Below are positions 13,721 through 28,200 of a stretch of DNA of 64,000 nt, in pieces. The notes under the pieces were generated by a model, which was not told the DNA's origin, did no database searches, and saw only the letters and a list, made by a program, of their open reading frames with translations. The stretch covers positions 620,001 through 684,000 of the forward strand of contig JACATO010000320.1 in the NCBI GenBank assembly GCA_018389105.1. Direction: 5' to 3'. Made by a program: the position numbers and the translations under genes. The stretch comes from Nautilus pompilius. Lineage: Eukaryota > Mollusca > Cephalopoda > Nautilida > Nautilidae. Positions within the stretch are counted from its first letter, which is position 1. Each line of letters starts with the position of its first letter.

Positions 13721-16700
13721 AACGACGACTGACCACAACAAACCGCCTTATTATCTGTTCGAGAATGGTCCTTCAAGGCCGAAAACATACCAGTAGGGGT
13801 CTCACGCTGTGGAAGTACGCAGCTTGCTTTCCTCTCTGAACCTGCGACTGCAGAGATAATCAAAATTCAGAGACTCAGACATCATGTTTTTCTCCGCCCC
13901 TCCCCATTTCCCCCCCCCCTCCCTCTCTCTCTCTCATTATTTCAACTCTTAATTTCGGATATAATTCCATCATTGTTTCGGAAATACGATATTTTAAATT
14001 GATTTTCTGTCTATTCTCCTTTCGCGGGCATGCAGGTTCGTCACCAGGATTTACTCTTAAAACGTTACCCCCGCCGCTAACTTTGCCGGTTGGTTATTCT
14101 GTTTGTTATTTGCCGCAGTACCCCGACCCCAACCCCGACCCCGACCCCGACTCCACCCCCGACCCCGACCCCGACTCCACCCCCACCTCCACCCCAACCC
14201 TCCTCGCTGCAGATTTCGTTGCTGAAAATATCAGCTGCCGAAACCGTGTGTAAGCGCCACCTGTTTCCTTTCTGCCCTGCATACTTTTGTTTCTGTGGCT
14301 AATAATCACATCACAACAAGACGATGATCCTGGTTAGTTAGGCCCTTGACCGCAGACGGTCGGTCATTCGCGTGTCTTAGAATGTCGCTAATGATATGTA
14401 CCAAAAAAAAATGAATTCTTCAGCTTTTGCTGGAAAGGGTCGACAGCGAGCCATAGCTTAAAATTAATTTAATTGACTGCCTAATTTGACCAGCCACGCA
14501 AGAGCCTGTGTGTGTGTGTGTGAGACTTTATGCATTGGCTCTACTATCACAAACAAAACAACAACAAAAGTTAATTAAGGGAATTAAAATAATAAACAAA
14601 TGTGTACCAAGTTGATGGTTCAACTTTAATTGATAATTTATTTACATGCACGTTCAATTAAAGATTAAATTGTGGTATTGTCTATTATTTTATTTTATGC
14701 AGGTAAATAACTTTAAAAAAAATTTTTTTTTAAATGTATGAAATAGCTTTTAACGGTAGATCTGCAATGAAACTAAAAGTAACTTTAAAAGAGAGTGTTG
14801 TGTCAGCTGACATTAAGTTTATTAGCTTTCAGAAGCTTTGCTCTTAAGTTCTGTTTTTAAATATTTTAAATTACTGGTAGTTAAATTAAAGTATCTAAAT
14901 AACAACAACAACAACAATGGAGCTGATAAATGATTTTAATGTTTCTAACATTTTGAAGGACCGCTTGTCTACAAAACAGGAGTTATTTAATAATTTTTTT
15001 TCAAAAAAAAAAAAAAGAAAGAGAAGGGCTAATGATTCTGTGTACTGTACTTATACATTTTTATAAATATAATATGTTTTTGAAACAACAATTATACACC
15101 AACAATTTGTGAATTTCCTAGCATTCTGCTTTTTGCTCAAGATGTGATATAGGCATCAGTATGTCTGCAGTGCATGTTAGCTATATGAAACCTTTAGAAT
15201 GATAGCTTGCAATCTATAAGGATGAGAAATTTAGTTGAAAAGGAACTGATAAGAAATAGGTGTGATCGCTTTACACAGTTTTTTTCCAACAATTTTTAAA
15301 TTTAGGTAAAGCATTAATTTTCCCATTTAATGGCTGATCAAGAAACTAATTGTACTTACTCAGAAGCATTTGGTTAGAAATAAAAAATCCCAAAGCCTTT
15401 GTTTGTGACTGAGTTAACACAACTATTTATAGATTTAAAATGTCTTGGCTACACAATCTTGATTTTCATGAGGCATCCTCTTTCTGCTTTGTTTTTGTGT
15501 CTGGTATCATAATGAACTTGTAAAGTCTTTAATAATTATTAACAGATGCCATGCATAGTCTATAATTTTAATGCTTACAAAGTAAAAGGACACAAAAATA
15601 GTGCCAGTCAAGGCTTCATTTTTCATTGAAGAGGAAGTTCAAAAAATGGTATATAATTATTAAGTGATGGTTGGTAATCTTTAAAATAAATATTAAGCTA
15701 GGTTGCTTATAATGATTAATTTTAGGTTATGTATGGCTTTGCTGCATTCAAAATATACAAAGTTATCAAACCAAAATGATGTGTGAATATGGAAAAATAG
15801 TAGGAGGACCAGCCAGCCAAACCAGAAAGATTGGTTTGCTTTTAAAAGTTTTTTTTTTTTTTTTAATTAACCTTATAGTAGGTGTGGAAAAGGTTAAAAA
15901 TAATGTGAAATATCTTATTAATTTTCTGTACTAGTTTTGATGATACAACCTTACGGCAAGAAAATAGTCTAATTTTAGAAATAATAGAGTACAAAGAGTG
16001 TAACTTCATTATTTAACTTTATCTAGACTTGTTAACATAATGCACATGTGCTAGGCAAAACATTCTGCTGTGGTACCACTGTAGAAAAAACATCGTTGTG
16101 GTACCCTGTAGTGTGAAATTGATATAGCATTTCTGTAATGGTATGCCAGTAAAACAGCTTAAGACACTTTTTCTAGATTTATTGATAACTATGACTGCTT
16201 ATTTTGTTTGTAAATGAGCTTGCTATGAAAAAGAAGTCTATGGAGTCATTTAACTTGATACATACATACAAATAGAATTTTAACCTTATGTTAAAAAAAA
16301 GTCATTGGGGCTTTCATTATAAATGTACTGTCAACAATTGTTTACATTATATCAAAAACTGAATCAAAATCTAAGAGAAATTGATATGGTAGAAGATTGA
16401 ACTTTGAACAAAAGCTCAGCTAACTGAAAAATAAGCTTCAAAAAAAGTTTTTTAATTGCATAAAGATGCTGAAAATCAATGCCTAAGTGACCTAGCTATC
16501 ATCAGCAGAGTTTGAAGGGCACTTGCAAATTTTGTGCTCTTTCTGGGAAGCAAAAAATAATTAAATCTGACCTTGTTAACAAGCTTAAAATCACTACCGT
16601 GTCCGTTTTTTTCTTGTTCCTGGGGTTTCTTGAGGAAAACCTTTTTATTTAAACTCATTTTGAATGCAGATAGTTGTTACTTTTAAAAAACAATGCTTAA

Positions 16701-19250
16701 TGCATTTTTTCTCATGGTCACTGTAGACATTTTAATTCCTGCTAGCTTCCTGAATAACAAGAAAAAGGGTATACTATGTCTTGAATTTCATTCTTTAAAA
16801 ATTTCAAGGAAAAAGCCTGTTTTTTAAAATAATTTTATGTTAAAATTCTAATTTTTAATGTTTTCCCCTTTATCTGTCATATCTAAAGGAAAATAATTTG
16901 CATAACGTTAATACTAGTATATCACTGGGATGTAATTCTTTTGTTCAAAGCAAAGAATTTTTTACTCTATCCTCAATAAATATCCATTCATTAGTAATTG
17001 GCTTAAAATCAGTTACTATTAAACTGCTTTTAATTTACTTAGCTAAGACCTACTTGATAACTTTTAAATAAGTGATAAGAATCAAGACTGCTTTTCATCA
17101 TTCATTTTATAGAAAATGTTTACCTAAAGATGAAATCTAAGATGAATAAAATTCCATGTATGTCTATCATTTATTATAGATCTTTATTATTATTATTAAA
17201 GTTAAATATATAGTATTGTGGAATAAAAAAATTATTTTGAAAATTAGTATGAACATGGTTACATTAAATAGAGAGAGAACATCTGTTATAAAGAGTAATT
17301 AATGACAAAGATTTCCATAGTAACATTTATCTTCTGTATTGGCAAATTTTAAATCACCAGCAATTTTCTGATAATGTAAATATATACAAATAGGCGCAAA
17401 TAACTAATGTTCTTTAACAATTGGAAACATTTTTTTTAGAAATACCGTATTTTAATTACCTGAAAGAATGTGAAAATGCAGGGTCTGCCTAGTTACAATA
17501 CTGTACTGACATTACATGCATTTGCAAATATTTTATGTATAGTATAAATAATCTAGAAGGAGAGAGTTGGCAGGAAAATCAATATTTTAATCAATTGGTT
17601 TTGTAATTATGTCTTTGAAGTAGAAACTTTTTTGTTTTTTATACTGTATAAGCAAGCTGTTTGTTTGACAAAGTAAACTAATATCAAATTTTTTTCTGGT
17701 AAATGTTCATGCACTATGAAAATGTAATAGTTTTAGAGTGACAGTTAGGTCTTAATGCTTTATACAAACTTAGAAAAACATATGGGAATTTTGTTTAAAA
17801 ATTATATCCTATTATAAAGGGTCTAACTGTACATTACTGATAGTAAAGAAGTTCTGCAATTACAACATTGCTTATTATTTAAGAGTTTGGAGAAGAAACA
17901 AGAAAAGCTGATTTTTATTCTTATACTATTGCAAAGACCTTATCTAATCATACTGATTGCACCCCCACCTCCAGAATAGCACAACTACAATAGGCAATGA
18001 AGCACACTACAGTATTTTTGTAAGTTAAATTCTCAAGCTCTTAACTTTGCTACACTACCACATACCATCTAGGGGCATAGGAAAGAATTTCTTTACATAT
18101 AAATGAGTTTTTTTCATTATGAACTTGCTTAATCAGCACTTTATAAAACTATGCACAAAATGATTGGATGTAATTAATGTTTTGCGTATTTGATGTTCAT
18201 GAAAATTCTAAGTGCAATATTTTTACATAAAATAAAGTGAATTTACCACTCTTTACATCTTTAAAAAAAAAAGAATTAATCCATTGGTACTCCATTTAAA
18301 TAAAATACTGTGGTATTTCAAGGGTTAAGCCATCTTTTCTGTTTGTTAGCAGTTTGTCACTAATTTTTATCTTGATGTCCTCTGTTGCTCTGCATCTCCT
18401 GCTGTTACCTTTCTCCAGTGCTTTTGCTTCAGGAAAATTGATTTCATGACTTGTTCTAGATATGTGATACACTGATGGGTGACCATTGCTCATATTTGTC
18501 CCATTTAGCAGTTGACTTGGGAGTCATAGTAAATTGTTAAGCATTTGAAATGGTGGCAGTTATTGCATATTAGTGTTTAGCCAGGTGTGCATTTAACCTT
18601 CTCTTTGTCTGGTCAATGTATACCACTATAGGTAGGCATAACACTGATGGTAGAAATAAATACTTTGTAGATTATATTACTTTTTACAATGCATATTATT
18701 CATCATTTTTTCATAATTTTGTGAAAATTAAGGGATGCAAATGCACACCAAACCTACCTGCATACCTGTAACTAAACAGTGGTAATCTGGCTTTTTTGTG
18801 TGCTATGCAGTTAGATCTAGATTGTATGAAGACTGAATAACTGGGTCAGTGGTTGAACTTTTGGAAAAATTGTTTGGTGGCAGACTGAGCAAAGCATTAA
18901 CTTCTTGTTGGACCTCTGATGCAAGTATTGTGAGCGTTCAAGTAAAATATGTGTTGCAACTACAATGCTTCCACACTTGGATGGCCTATGCATGAAAACT
19001 AGCAAAAGGAGAGAATCTGATATTTGCATATAAGTGAAACTATAAAGTATCTTGCTCTGGTGTTGATTGTTGTTTATTTTTTTCTATTTAAGTGCTTTCC
19101 CCAGAATGAGTCTACACTCTTTATGGTCTACAATGAAGTTGTATTATTTTCTGGTTGTATGGTGTAAATCTGTTGATAAAATATAACATTATTATAGAAG
19201 TTTTTGTTCTTTATAAACAAAATTAATGAAAGAGAAAAGAACACCTCTAC

Positions 19251-19297
<47 letters not shown>

Positions 19298-22200
19298 AAG
19301 TAAAGACAAATTACAGGTTAGCGAACTCACCAAAGTGTTTAGTCATGAGTTTGGGTTGTAGTGTTTAATATTTAGAATTAGTTGGCCAATACAGAAAGAT
19401 TGGAAATTTCTGGTTATAGATTTTGACTGGCTAAAATTTAGTTTGTTTTTTTTTTTTGGTTTCCTGATCTTCATAACTTTATTAATATATTTTCAATATC
19501 CTGAGTAACTTGGGATTTTTTTTTCTTTAATTTTATTACTTTCAGATAAGTATAAACAATGTTTTTCTTCTTGGAATTTTGTAGAACAGTTCTTAAATTT
19601 TTATTAAGAAGGAATACAAATAAATAGTAAAGTATATTTTAAAAGATATTACTTGTTTTGGAAATACTATAAATTTTTGAAAAGTGCATATACTGTACAA
19701 ACAACTATAATAATAAACATCTTATGGATGATCCCATTAAACTAAGTGAATTTGTATGTAAGTAGTCTAACTGAAGAGTAGGCAAAGAAAAATATTTTTT
19801 TATTTTTAAAGAGGAAAAAAGAAAAGCTACTTTCGAACCATTGTCATTGTGAATGAATATCTGGAAATTTTACCTGTAGAAAATTGTTTGACATTGATTA
19901 AAGATGCAATTATAACTTACATCAGATACATGAAGATCTCATGAATGTCTTGTTTTAACCTGAAAAGTAACAACATTAGGTTTTCAACACAATACTTACT
20001 ATCTAAGACTTTTATAGGAATTTCCTGCTTTGTTGGATAGTCAATATAGGTTTAATTATGTGCTAATTAATTACTTTGATTAAGCTGCAGGTGAGTTTCT
20101 TCTCATCTGTGTTAAGCAAAACTGAACAACTACTACTGATTTCTGCAGTCATCCTGAAGAGATTTGGTTTATAAGGGGAAATGAGCATCAGCACAAGATA
20201 AAGAACGGATCTTTGATCATTCCGACTTATTATGCAGTACACTACCAACAGTAGCACAACCAAGATTTTATACCACTTGGGGGGGACATTTGCTTGAAAG
20301 ATATTATGGATTGTTTATGCTTATTGTGCTTGATGGTCTTTAATGTGAAATCCAGATTGGGTCAGCTGCCATTTACAAATTTGTATGTGTCATTTAAGAG
20401 TTCTTTGGACTTTTTGAAACAATTTTATCTATAAGCCACAGTTTTTGCATGTGAAGTTTGAGCTGATAATTTTTAGTAGTAAAAAATGTGATCTTTGCTT
20501 TGCTCACCAACTCATTGATCACATTTTTTACCCAAAGTTTGGCAGCTTTTTCACAATGAATGACCATCATTGCTATACCAGCTAGTAGGTTCTTGACCAA
20601 TAGTAGATTTCTAATAAGTTTTTGATCCCTAAAGGTCTGATCTCTCCAGTTTGGCATTTGTAACTGGAAATGTCATTGAATAACCATAACAAAGCATGAT
20701 ATATGGACAATTTTCATTTGTGTATGAAACTCAAAACTTCAAGAACATTATTTGCTCTATTTTATGATCCCCCCTCCCATTTGATAAAAACATTCTAGCA
20801 GTTCACCTCAAACAACAATTTATAAAATTCCAAAGCTTGAATCAAAGTCAGTGGCTGGTCTGGCATAAATGCCAGAATTACCGCTGTATGTCTGCATGGG
20901 CTTTGAAAATTTCTAAAATGATTTTGCATTTCTTCCAGCAGATGATCTATAGAATGAATGAACATGCACCTGTCAGTATTACTTCTCAGGAGACTCTGTT
21001 GGATAGTTTTGACGCATTGTTTGACATTCACTTCTTTGTGGGGATACTCATTTGGAATCCTCTCCTCCATGGCACAGAGGCACTGAGCTTTGTTGAAGAA
21101 TCCATTAAATCAAGTGTTGACATTGTTGCACCATTTATGGAGAACATTCAAAACTTTCATTATCATGCTTTGGATATTCAAATCTGCACACTGCAACTGC
21201 TCTGATAAAGGTGGCAAAAGTGTAGCAACAGATTCCATCACAATCACTGAAACAACAAAGCTGAGTTTAGTGATGGAAACTAAAAGACTCCAAAGGATGT
21301 TGCACTCAGTACTGTATCTCTGTTGTTGATAATGTCATCTAGTGATGGCAAAGTTACTGGAAAAAGATTTTTAAATGATATAAGGGATTTATGACTTAAC
21401 CTGCTATGTAAAACAACTTGTTGTATATGATTTATTAACTGCTTTGGCTTTGTTTTATCACATGCAGATGTGGATTAAATGACACTTCTAATTAAAAAAA
21501 AATGCATGATTCAACTGTTGCCAGTGCAGTTTATAACAATGGCTCTTCTGACAAGTGAACAAGAGCAAGCTTAAGCAAATGGCTGACATAGTAGAAATAA
21601 AGCACCTTTGGGTACCATATCTGAACTTTAGCTTGAGTTCCATTTCTGTTTGTAATCACATTTGTGCAACCATCATATCCTTGGTTACTCATCATTTTCA
21701 AATCAACTCCAGTTGATTTTAAGTGTCAAAGATAAGTATCCCTGACCCCCTCAACCTCAGTGGCATCTGTTTGTATATTCTGCAAAATCTTTGTGAAATT
21801 TTTACTTTTTCACCTTAAGATAGGCGTACCTTAGATTAATAACTGCCTCATTCTTGCAACATCTGTGCCTTTCTCAGTAAAGATAATGAAGAAAGAAATT
21901 TAGACCAATGTTACAGACAATGTCTCAAAAAATTTTAATTGTTTCACATGCTGCACAGTTTTAGCTTATATTTTATGTCTCTTGTAAGTGGAATTTCTGT
22001 TGCTGGGCTTTAAACTTTAGTCAGCAGTGTCGCTAGTTTGAAGTTGGAAGTGAAGCTCACTAAATTTTCTTTGTTAGAAGTAGAGATACCTGTCTATTTT
22101 TTGTTTCATGCTGCCACATAAAAAGAAAAATACTGGTAGCAAAGAAAAGTGATGAACTCAATGTGAGCATGAAGAAAACATTAAGCAGCAGACAGTATTT

Positions 22201-25200
22201 TAAATATTCATCTGCTCACCTTTGATTGCCTTCTTTGGAAGATTAGTGCAAGTTCTTCTGCTAAACAATGCAGTTGAAAGGACATGTTTATTCATATCAG
22301 CAGAAGCATCTTTGTAATGGTGGTTAAACAGCCAAGTACAAAATAAGCCAGTCACTAGAACACTACTTTTAAGTTCATTCATTTCTTTGCAAAACAGAAA
22401 GAGGATATGTATCATTTGGGCTGATTCACTGTCAGCTATTGTGTACATCCATTTTCAGAGGAAAAATTATCCAGATGGCATTTTGAAAAGAAACTCAAAA
22501 ATGAGGAAGGAAAAAAAAGACATTAAAATAACATCACAATAAACTTTTAATATTTAAGTTTGCCTTTTTTTCAAGTAAGAAATCATGCTTCAGATTATAA
22601 AAAAATTATCAATTCTCATTTAAATGTGTTTTAGCAAGGTAGTGCAGTAGTCAAATTAACAATGTACAGTTGGACCTACTTGAGTCAACCTTGCTTTAGT
22701 CAACCATGTTGTGTTGATCATTTTCTGTAGTCTCTTCCATTTTTGTTCCCCTTGATAGTATTTAAAATCCTTTTAAGTGGAACTCCTCATTATTGACAAT
22801 TATGTTATCTCAAAGGTTTAATTCTTTTTTGCAGTGGCCTGATTACTCAGGGAACAAAGGGGGCATTCTTCTTTCTGTGCAGATGTGTTTTTTGTCTATC
22901 CCTTTGATGTAATTGTTAGGTTAGGGTTGATTCTCTGTTCGAAAAAAGTAGAAGGGGCTTGCCCTTAGCAGGTTACCTGTTGACCCTAGCTTCTTTTGGG
23001 AAAGATCATGCCGCTGGATAGATTAAAGTCATTGCTGGATTTAGAGTTGGTGAGGCCTTAAGCTATATAAAGTTTGGAGGCCCCTTGTTAAAAAATTACA
23101 CCAGAAGGTCTCACAAATATTGAAAACATATATGCCTTTTAATTATTTAATTGCAAGGCATTTAAAGTGAAAAATACAAATTATTTTCAAATGAATGCAT
23201 TTACTGATTACATATTTATCATTTGGTTGGCTTGATCTCTATCATAGATTATAATATAGTACTGTATACCCTGAAAACAATACTTAAATGTAATTTTAAC
23301 ATACATTAATATATATACAAAATGCTGACAAAATAAATAATCAGGATCACGTTTATTAATATAAGTAATAATGAACTTGTTTGCAAAATCATAAAAATGA
23401 TATCAGATACAACAAAACATTTTCTTTCTTGATTTCCCTAAAGCAAATTCATGAATTGTGTCCTCAAATGGTATGTTACACAGCTTATTGCTTTCTATGC
23501 ACATGATGCTAAGTGCAGACAGTTTTCCTTGAGACATGGTGGCTCTCAGTTCATTTTTGATTCTCTTTAGCTGTGAAAATGACCTTTCTCCTGAACAATT
23601 TGAAACCATCAGACCTAAGAATAGTCATAATATTGCTTCCACATTAGGGAACACTAGATGAATAAAACATAAGACAATTAAACATAATTATACATTATTA
23701 TTAAACTTAAATTATGCGATGATTGAATTAACTGAACAAAATTATAGTATAAAATATAAGGTTATAGCCCATAGGTTTACAAGTTGGTTTATTACTATGC
23801 TAAACTTGGAAATAGTTCCTTCAGTATACTTTTTAAATAAATTTATAAGTATAATAAAACATATCATGAATGAAAAGCCTACCCTCCCAAAATTCATGTA
23901 AAATATCCTATATGGCAACGCTGTTATGACAGTGCTCCATCTTGGGAACACCATATAAATAAACATAACTATAATAAAATGTTAATATTTTAGATTTTCT
24001 TGTTATCTATTCAAATAGCATTATAAAAGAAAGCTAAACACTGAATTTAAATTATTTAACTTAATTAGTAAAATAAATATATGGAAATAAACTTACATTG
24101 TTGTTTTCACAGCTGCAGCAAAATGTATACTAATATTATGTACAACAGTATAAAGATAGAGAAGGTTCATGCTCAATATTTTTATACATCTCTGCCAGAT
24201 GTATAATGCATGGTATTCCCAATCTGCTCGCACTGACAATTAAATTATATTTAAAAATATAGATGTTTCTGAAATGGAACACTGCCACAGAAAGGGTTAG
24301 TGGTGATTTTTCGTCATGATGGTTTCCCACACCAAGGTAGCAGTTCTTTAGGCCTCATTCACACATTTTCACACGTCTTCTCACCTTTTTTGAGTCCCCT
24401 GTGGATTGTGAGGCCCTAAGCTGTAGCTTGTTTAGCTTATGCCTAAATCTGGCACTGAATAAAGTTCATTTTGTCTTTTGACTGTACCACAGTAAGTATT
24501 GAGCCTGCACTGATTCTTCACCCAAACTCTCTTTACTATAGAAATCTGAGAGTATAAATTGTGTTGAAAAGATCTATGCCTTAATTTTAACTGTTTTCTG
24601 CTTGCGCACAGCTTACATAAATCTTTCATTTTAAAATTCAGTTTCCTAAGTAAATCACACATGCAATTATTTTTTTTATTTTAGATGTTGCAAAAAAAAA
24701 GAAAACTCAAAGGATATTCATTTGAGCTAAAATGTAGTTGCTGCTGATCCATACCCAGTAAAAATTCTTACAATAGATACTACGGTCAACCTCATTATGG
24801 GTCAAACTGTCTATCATGAATATGTCAACATCAACAAGGACGTGGCAGTCTTTTGAGAGTTTTCAGATGATATTGTTGTGAAGTTAAAGAGCAATGATGT
24901 TCAAGCAAACACTGATGAAGAGGAGGAACGAACTTACTCAGACACCACTGTCCTATCTTAGTTTCAAACTGTTGAGATGTGCAACCACTTTAAGATGTTT
25001 GTTGCAACAGTTCTCAATACTGGCTGTATGTATGACATTGTTAGCTATTTAGAAAAATAATTTTAAAAGTAGAAAAAGAATGTAAACAGACAAGTATCCA
25101 AGATTTTTTTCAAGCCCAGTGTGTCATGTAATCATGCATGAAGTGCTACTGTAACAACTTTTCTAACTAGTACGACTATTTAATGTATTTTTTAAAACCA

Positions 25201-28200
25201 TTTATTTTGTCTACTCCATGCATGTAAATTTATTAAATTGTTATATCTCTATATAATGTTTGTTTAATTCTTACTACTCAGGGCCTATAAAACAATAAGC
25301 AATTTTTTTTCAATGAGTCACTCTATTTTCGCCTGATTCACGTGGTACAGTATACTTATTTTTTCTTTCTTTGCATTTCTAATGAACCTATTATATAACT
25401 ATTCTAGATTTCAAGTATTGTATGATGACATTAAAGTAAATTAAACAATACAATATTATTTTGAATAAATTTGAGCCTTCCATCTTCTTCAAATAGGAAA
25501 CCCCTTTAAGCTAAACACTCACTTAGTTAACTATTTTGGTTATCCCCCAACAATTTATCTTAACGTTTTCTTACCAAAGCCGGAGATTCCCAATTAATGA
25601 TCACATCCCACTAATTGCCAAAGTTGGAGATCACTGATCTAATGCAATTTTATAGATAGCTGGTAAGTAGCACCAGATATTGTTAATTTAAGCATTGGTG
25701 AATTCTCTTTGGTGGGGGAATTCCTAATCATCTGTCAGTGTAAGAGTGAATTTTTTAATGGAAATGCCAAAAACTTTGGCAATAAAAGAGTTAAATGAGT
25801 ATAATTAAACTTGAACTATAGTCATTCATCTTTTGTAGATGTTATCTTAATAGTCAAACATAGTCATCTAAAGTTTGACTGATATATGGGGAAAGGCTTG
25901 CTATGCCACTTACTACACTATTTACTGTATGTTTTACAGCTGGTAAACCTGAAAAGTGTTTCAGGTTCTAATCTGTTCTCAAAAATTGTAACTTGCCAAT
26001 TTATATATAAATTTCTTTGTGCGCAGTGGAAATGTTTTTCAACTTTTGCCAACACAAGGACTGTGTAGAAGTAAGAAATCTTGTTACTCTTGTTCGTGTA
26101 AATTTTTCTCTGGGGAATTGAATAAATCCTAGGAAAATAGCTAATAAATTTGAAAATATTGAAAGTTTTTCTTCATAGTAGTGGTAATTGTAAATATTTT
26201 TAAACTCTGCCTTAACATAAACCTGGTTTTAAACTTCCTGGATTCTTTCAAAGGAATGTTTCTGGTAAAGAAATATAAACTTGGAATTCAGGAAAATACT
26301 TGTGAATGCTAGGAATTTTTAAATTTATTTTTATTTCCAGCTGAGATATTGTTGTGGCAAATTCAGAACCAAGTGAGGGTATTGGAATTGCATTAACTAG
26401 AGAATCAGGCAAGCCAAGCTAGATTTCAGTGGTAATGCATTTAACAAAGTAAAATTATTAGGTTCTTTCCTTTCTGCTAGTTTTCAGGTAAAAAAGAAGT
26501 TTGTCAAGATTGGTATTAGATTAATTAAACATGGACAGTTAAGGAAAGATTGTTGACTTTCCCACTGCCTAACATCATAATATAACTGTGAACTGGTTTG
26601 TGATACTGCTATCTGAATAGGGACCCTTTTAGGTGCAGATACAAGTTCTAAGTTAAATTTATATTATATGTCATATTTACTGTGGCCATTTAATCTAACA
26701 CCAAAATAAGAAAAGATAAAATACCCCTGTTGACCTGAAATCAGTACAATAGAGTTGTTTTTTGTCTAATGGTAAGGATAAAATACACTAAGTTTTGTGT
26801 TAATAACTTGTGAAAGGATTTTGGTGCCCAACTGAAATTTATACTACATGGTTTGTGTTACTTGTTCAGGTTTTAGTCTGAGGCCAAAGGGTTTGAAGGT
26901 GGTGCTAAGTAGGATAAAAAAAAACTGGAAATCTCTTTTGGTATTCTGTCAACTTTAAAGGCACATACTATAATAACAGGTGAAGTATGAAGAAATCTAT
27001 ATCATTAGAACACTGGATCTGCAAGAGGTCAGAAACCCACTTGGCTACAATTGAACTTTAAGCATAGAATTGTGGCAAGTTCTAAGAATCAATATAAAAA
27101 GCATGATCCTAAAAATGGTTTTGGTTAGAAGTTGTATCACTCTTTAGTTGATATTAAATTCTCTGAAATTCAACAATCGGTGTTTACAGCTATGCAACAA
27201 CAAAAAAATAGTGATCAATAAGCCTGATTGTGATTTAATATAGTTCTTATGGCTGCAAATTGTCACAAGAGAAATATGGCTTTTTTTCAATCACCTGCAT
27301 AAGAGTTCTTTGTGTGATTACGCATGTAAATAGAATGTTTCATACCTTTCTCATTTGTTTCTGATATTCTGATAATGGATATATTGTCTATATTTATTTC
27401 AGTTCATACTTTCTAAATTTAAAGTATTTTAAAAAAATGTATGGTTATGTTTTGTTATTTTTTCTCCTTGTTTCAGGAGCAACTATTATTTCTTGGAAAT
27501 GTGTTGGGGAGGAAATGCTTTTTCTTAGGTAAGCCTCCTTCATAGTTCTCCTGACCAATTCTAGAAGATGGATCAGCTAAATAAAATTTCAGTACAGCAC
27601 TTTATCGTTTTTGCTAAGTGGGATAATAGTTAGCTACCATAAAAGAATTTTTAAAGCTATTTTTACTGCTAGTTAAACAGACCATGGTGTCAGCTATTGC
27701 TATACATGTTGTGTTGGTAAATACAGGTGAGCTAAATTCTGACTTGAGGGGGGGGGTAGACCAGGGTGGAGAAATGTTCGACCAAGACACTGGAATGTGA
27801 GAATCCTATGACAGGAATAAATTTACAAATAGTTACAGCGGAAGAGGCGAGGCAGAGAGGCTTGTTGGTGAACAGCTTGGCACTTACTCAACCTTTTTGG
27901 TAAACCACCTAAAAAAAAAATAATATTAAACTAATCTTTGTTGTTAAGGCGCTCATAATCAGAGTAAAAGTCTGTATTGTATTATCTTTAGGTTTCAGTA
28001 AGTGACTGACTGCTGAAAACTACAGAAACACAGGGTTTGAAATTAAATGATTTTTGCAATATGTTGCTTTGATTATTTATTATAAACCTCTCTTGGCACA
28101 ATTTTTTTTACTATTACTATTACTATTTTCTATTATATTGTTAAATTGTTGTTATACATTGACACTTTGCAAAACTATAAAAAAAACGCTATATATGATT

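Noticed and set aside
13540-13863. Long open frames on both strands in the CpG island
   Set aside because: They overlap the true first exons in other frames and are explained by GC-rich composition that depletes stop codons.
20837-21329. Two plus-strand open frames of 79 and 122 codons
   Set aside because: They lie opposite the hAT transposase remnant, whose minus-strand frame carries the recognisable motifs.
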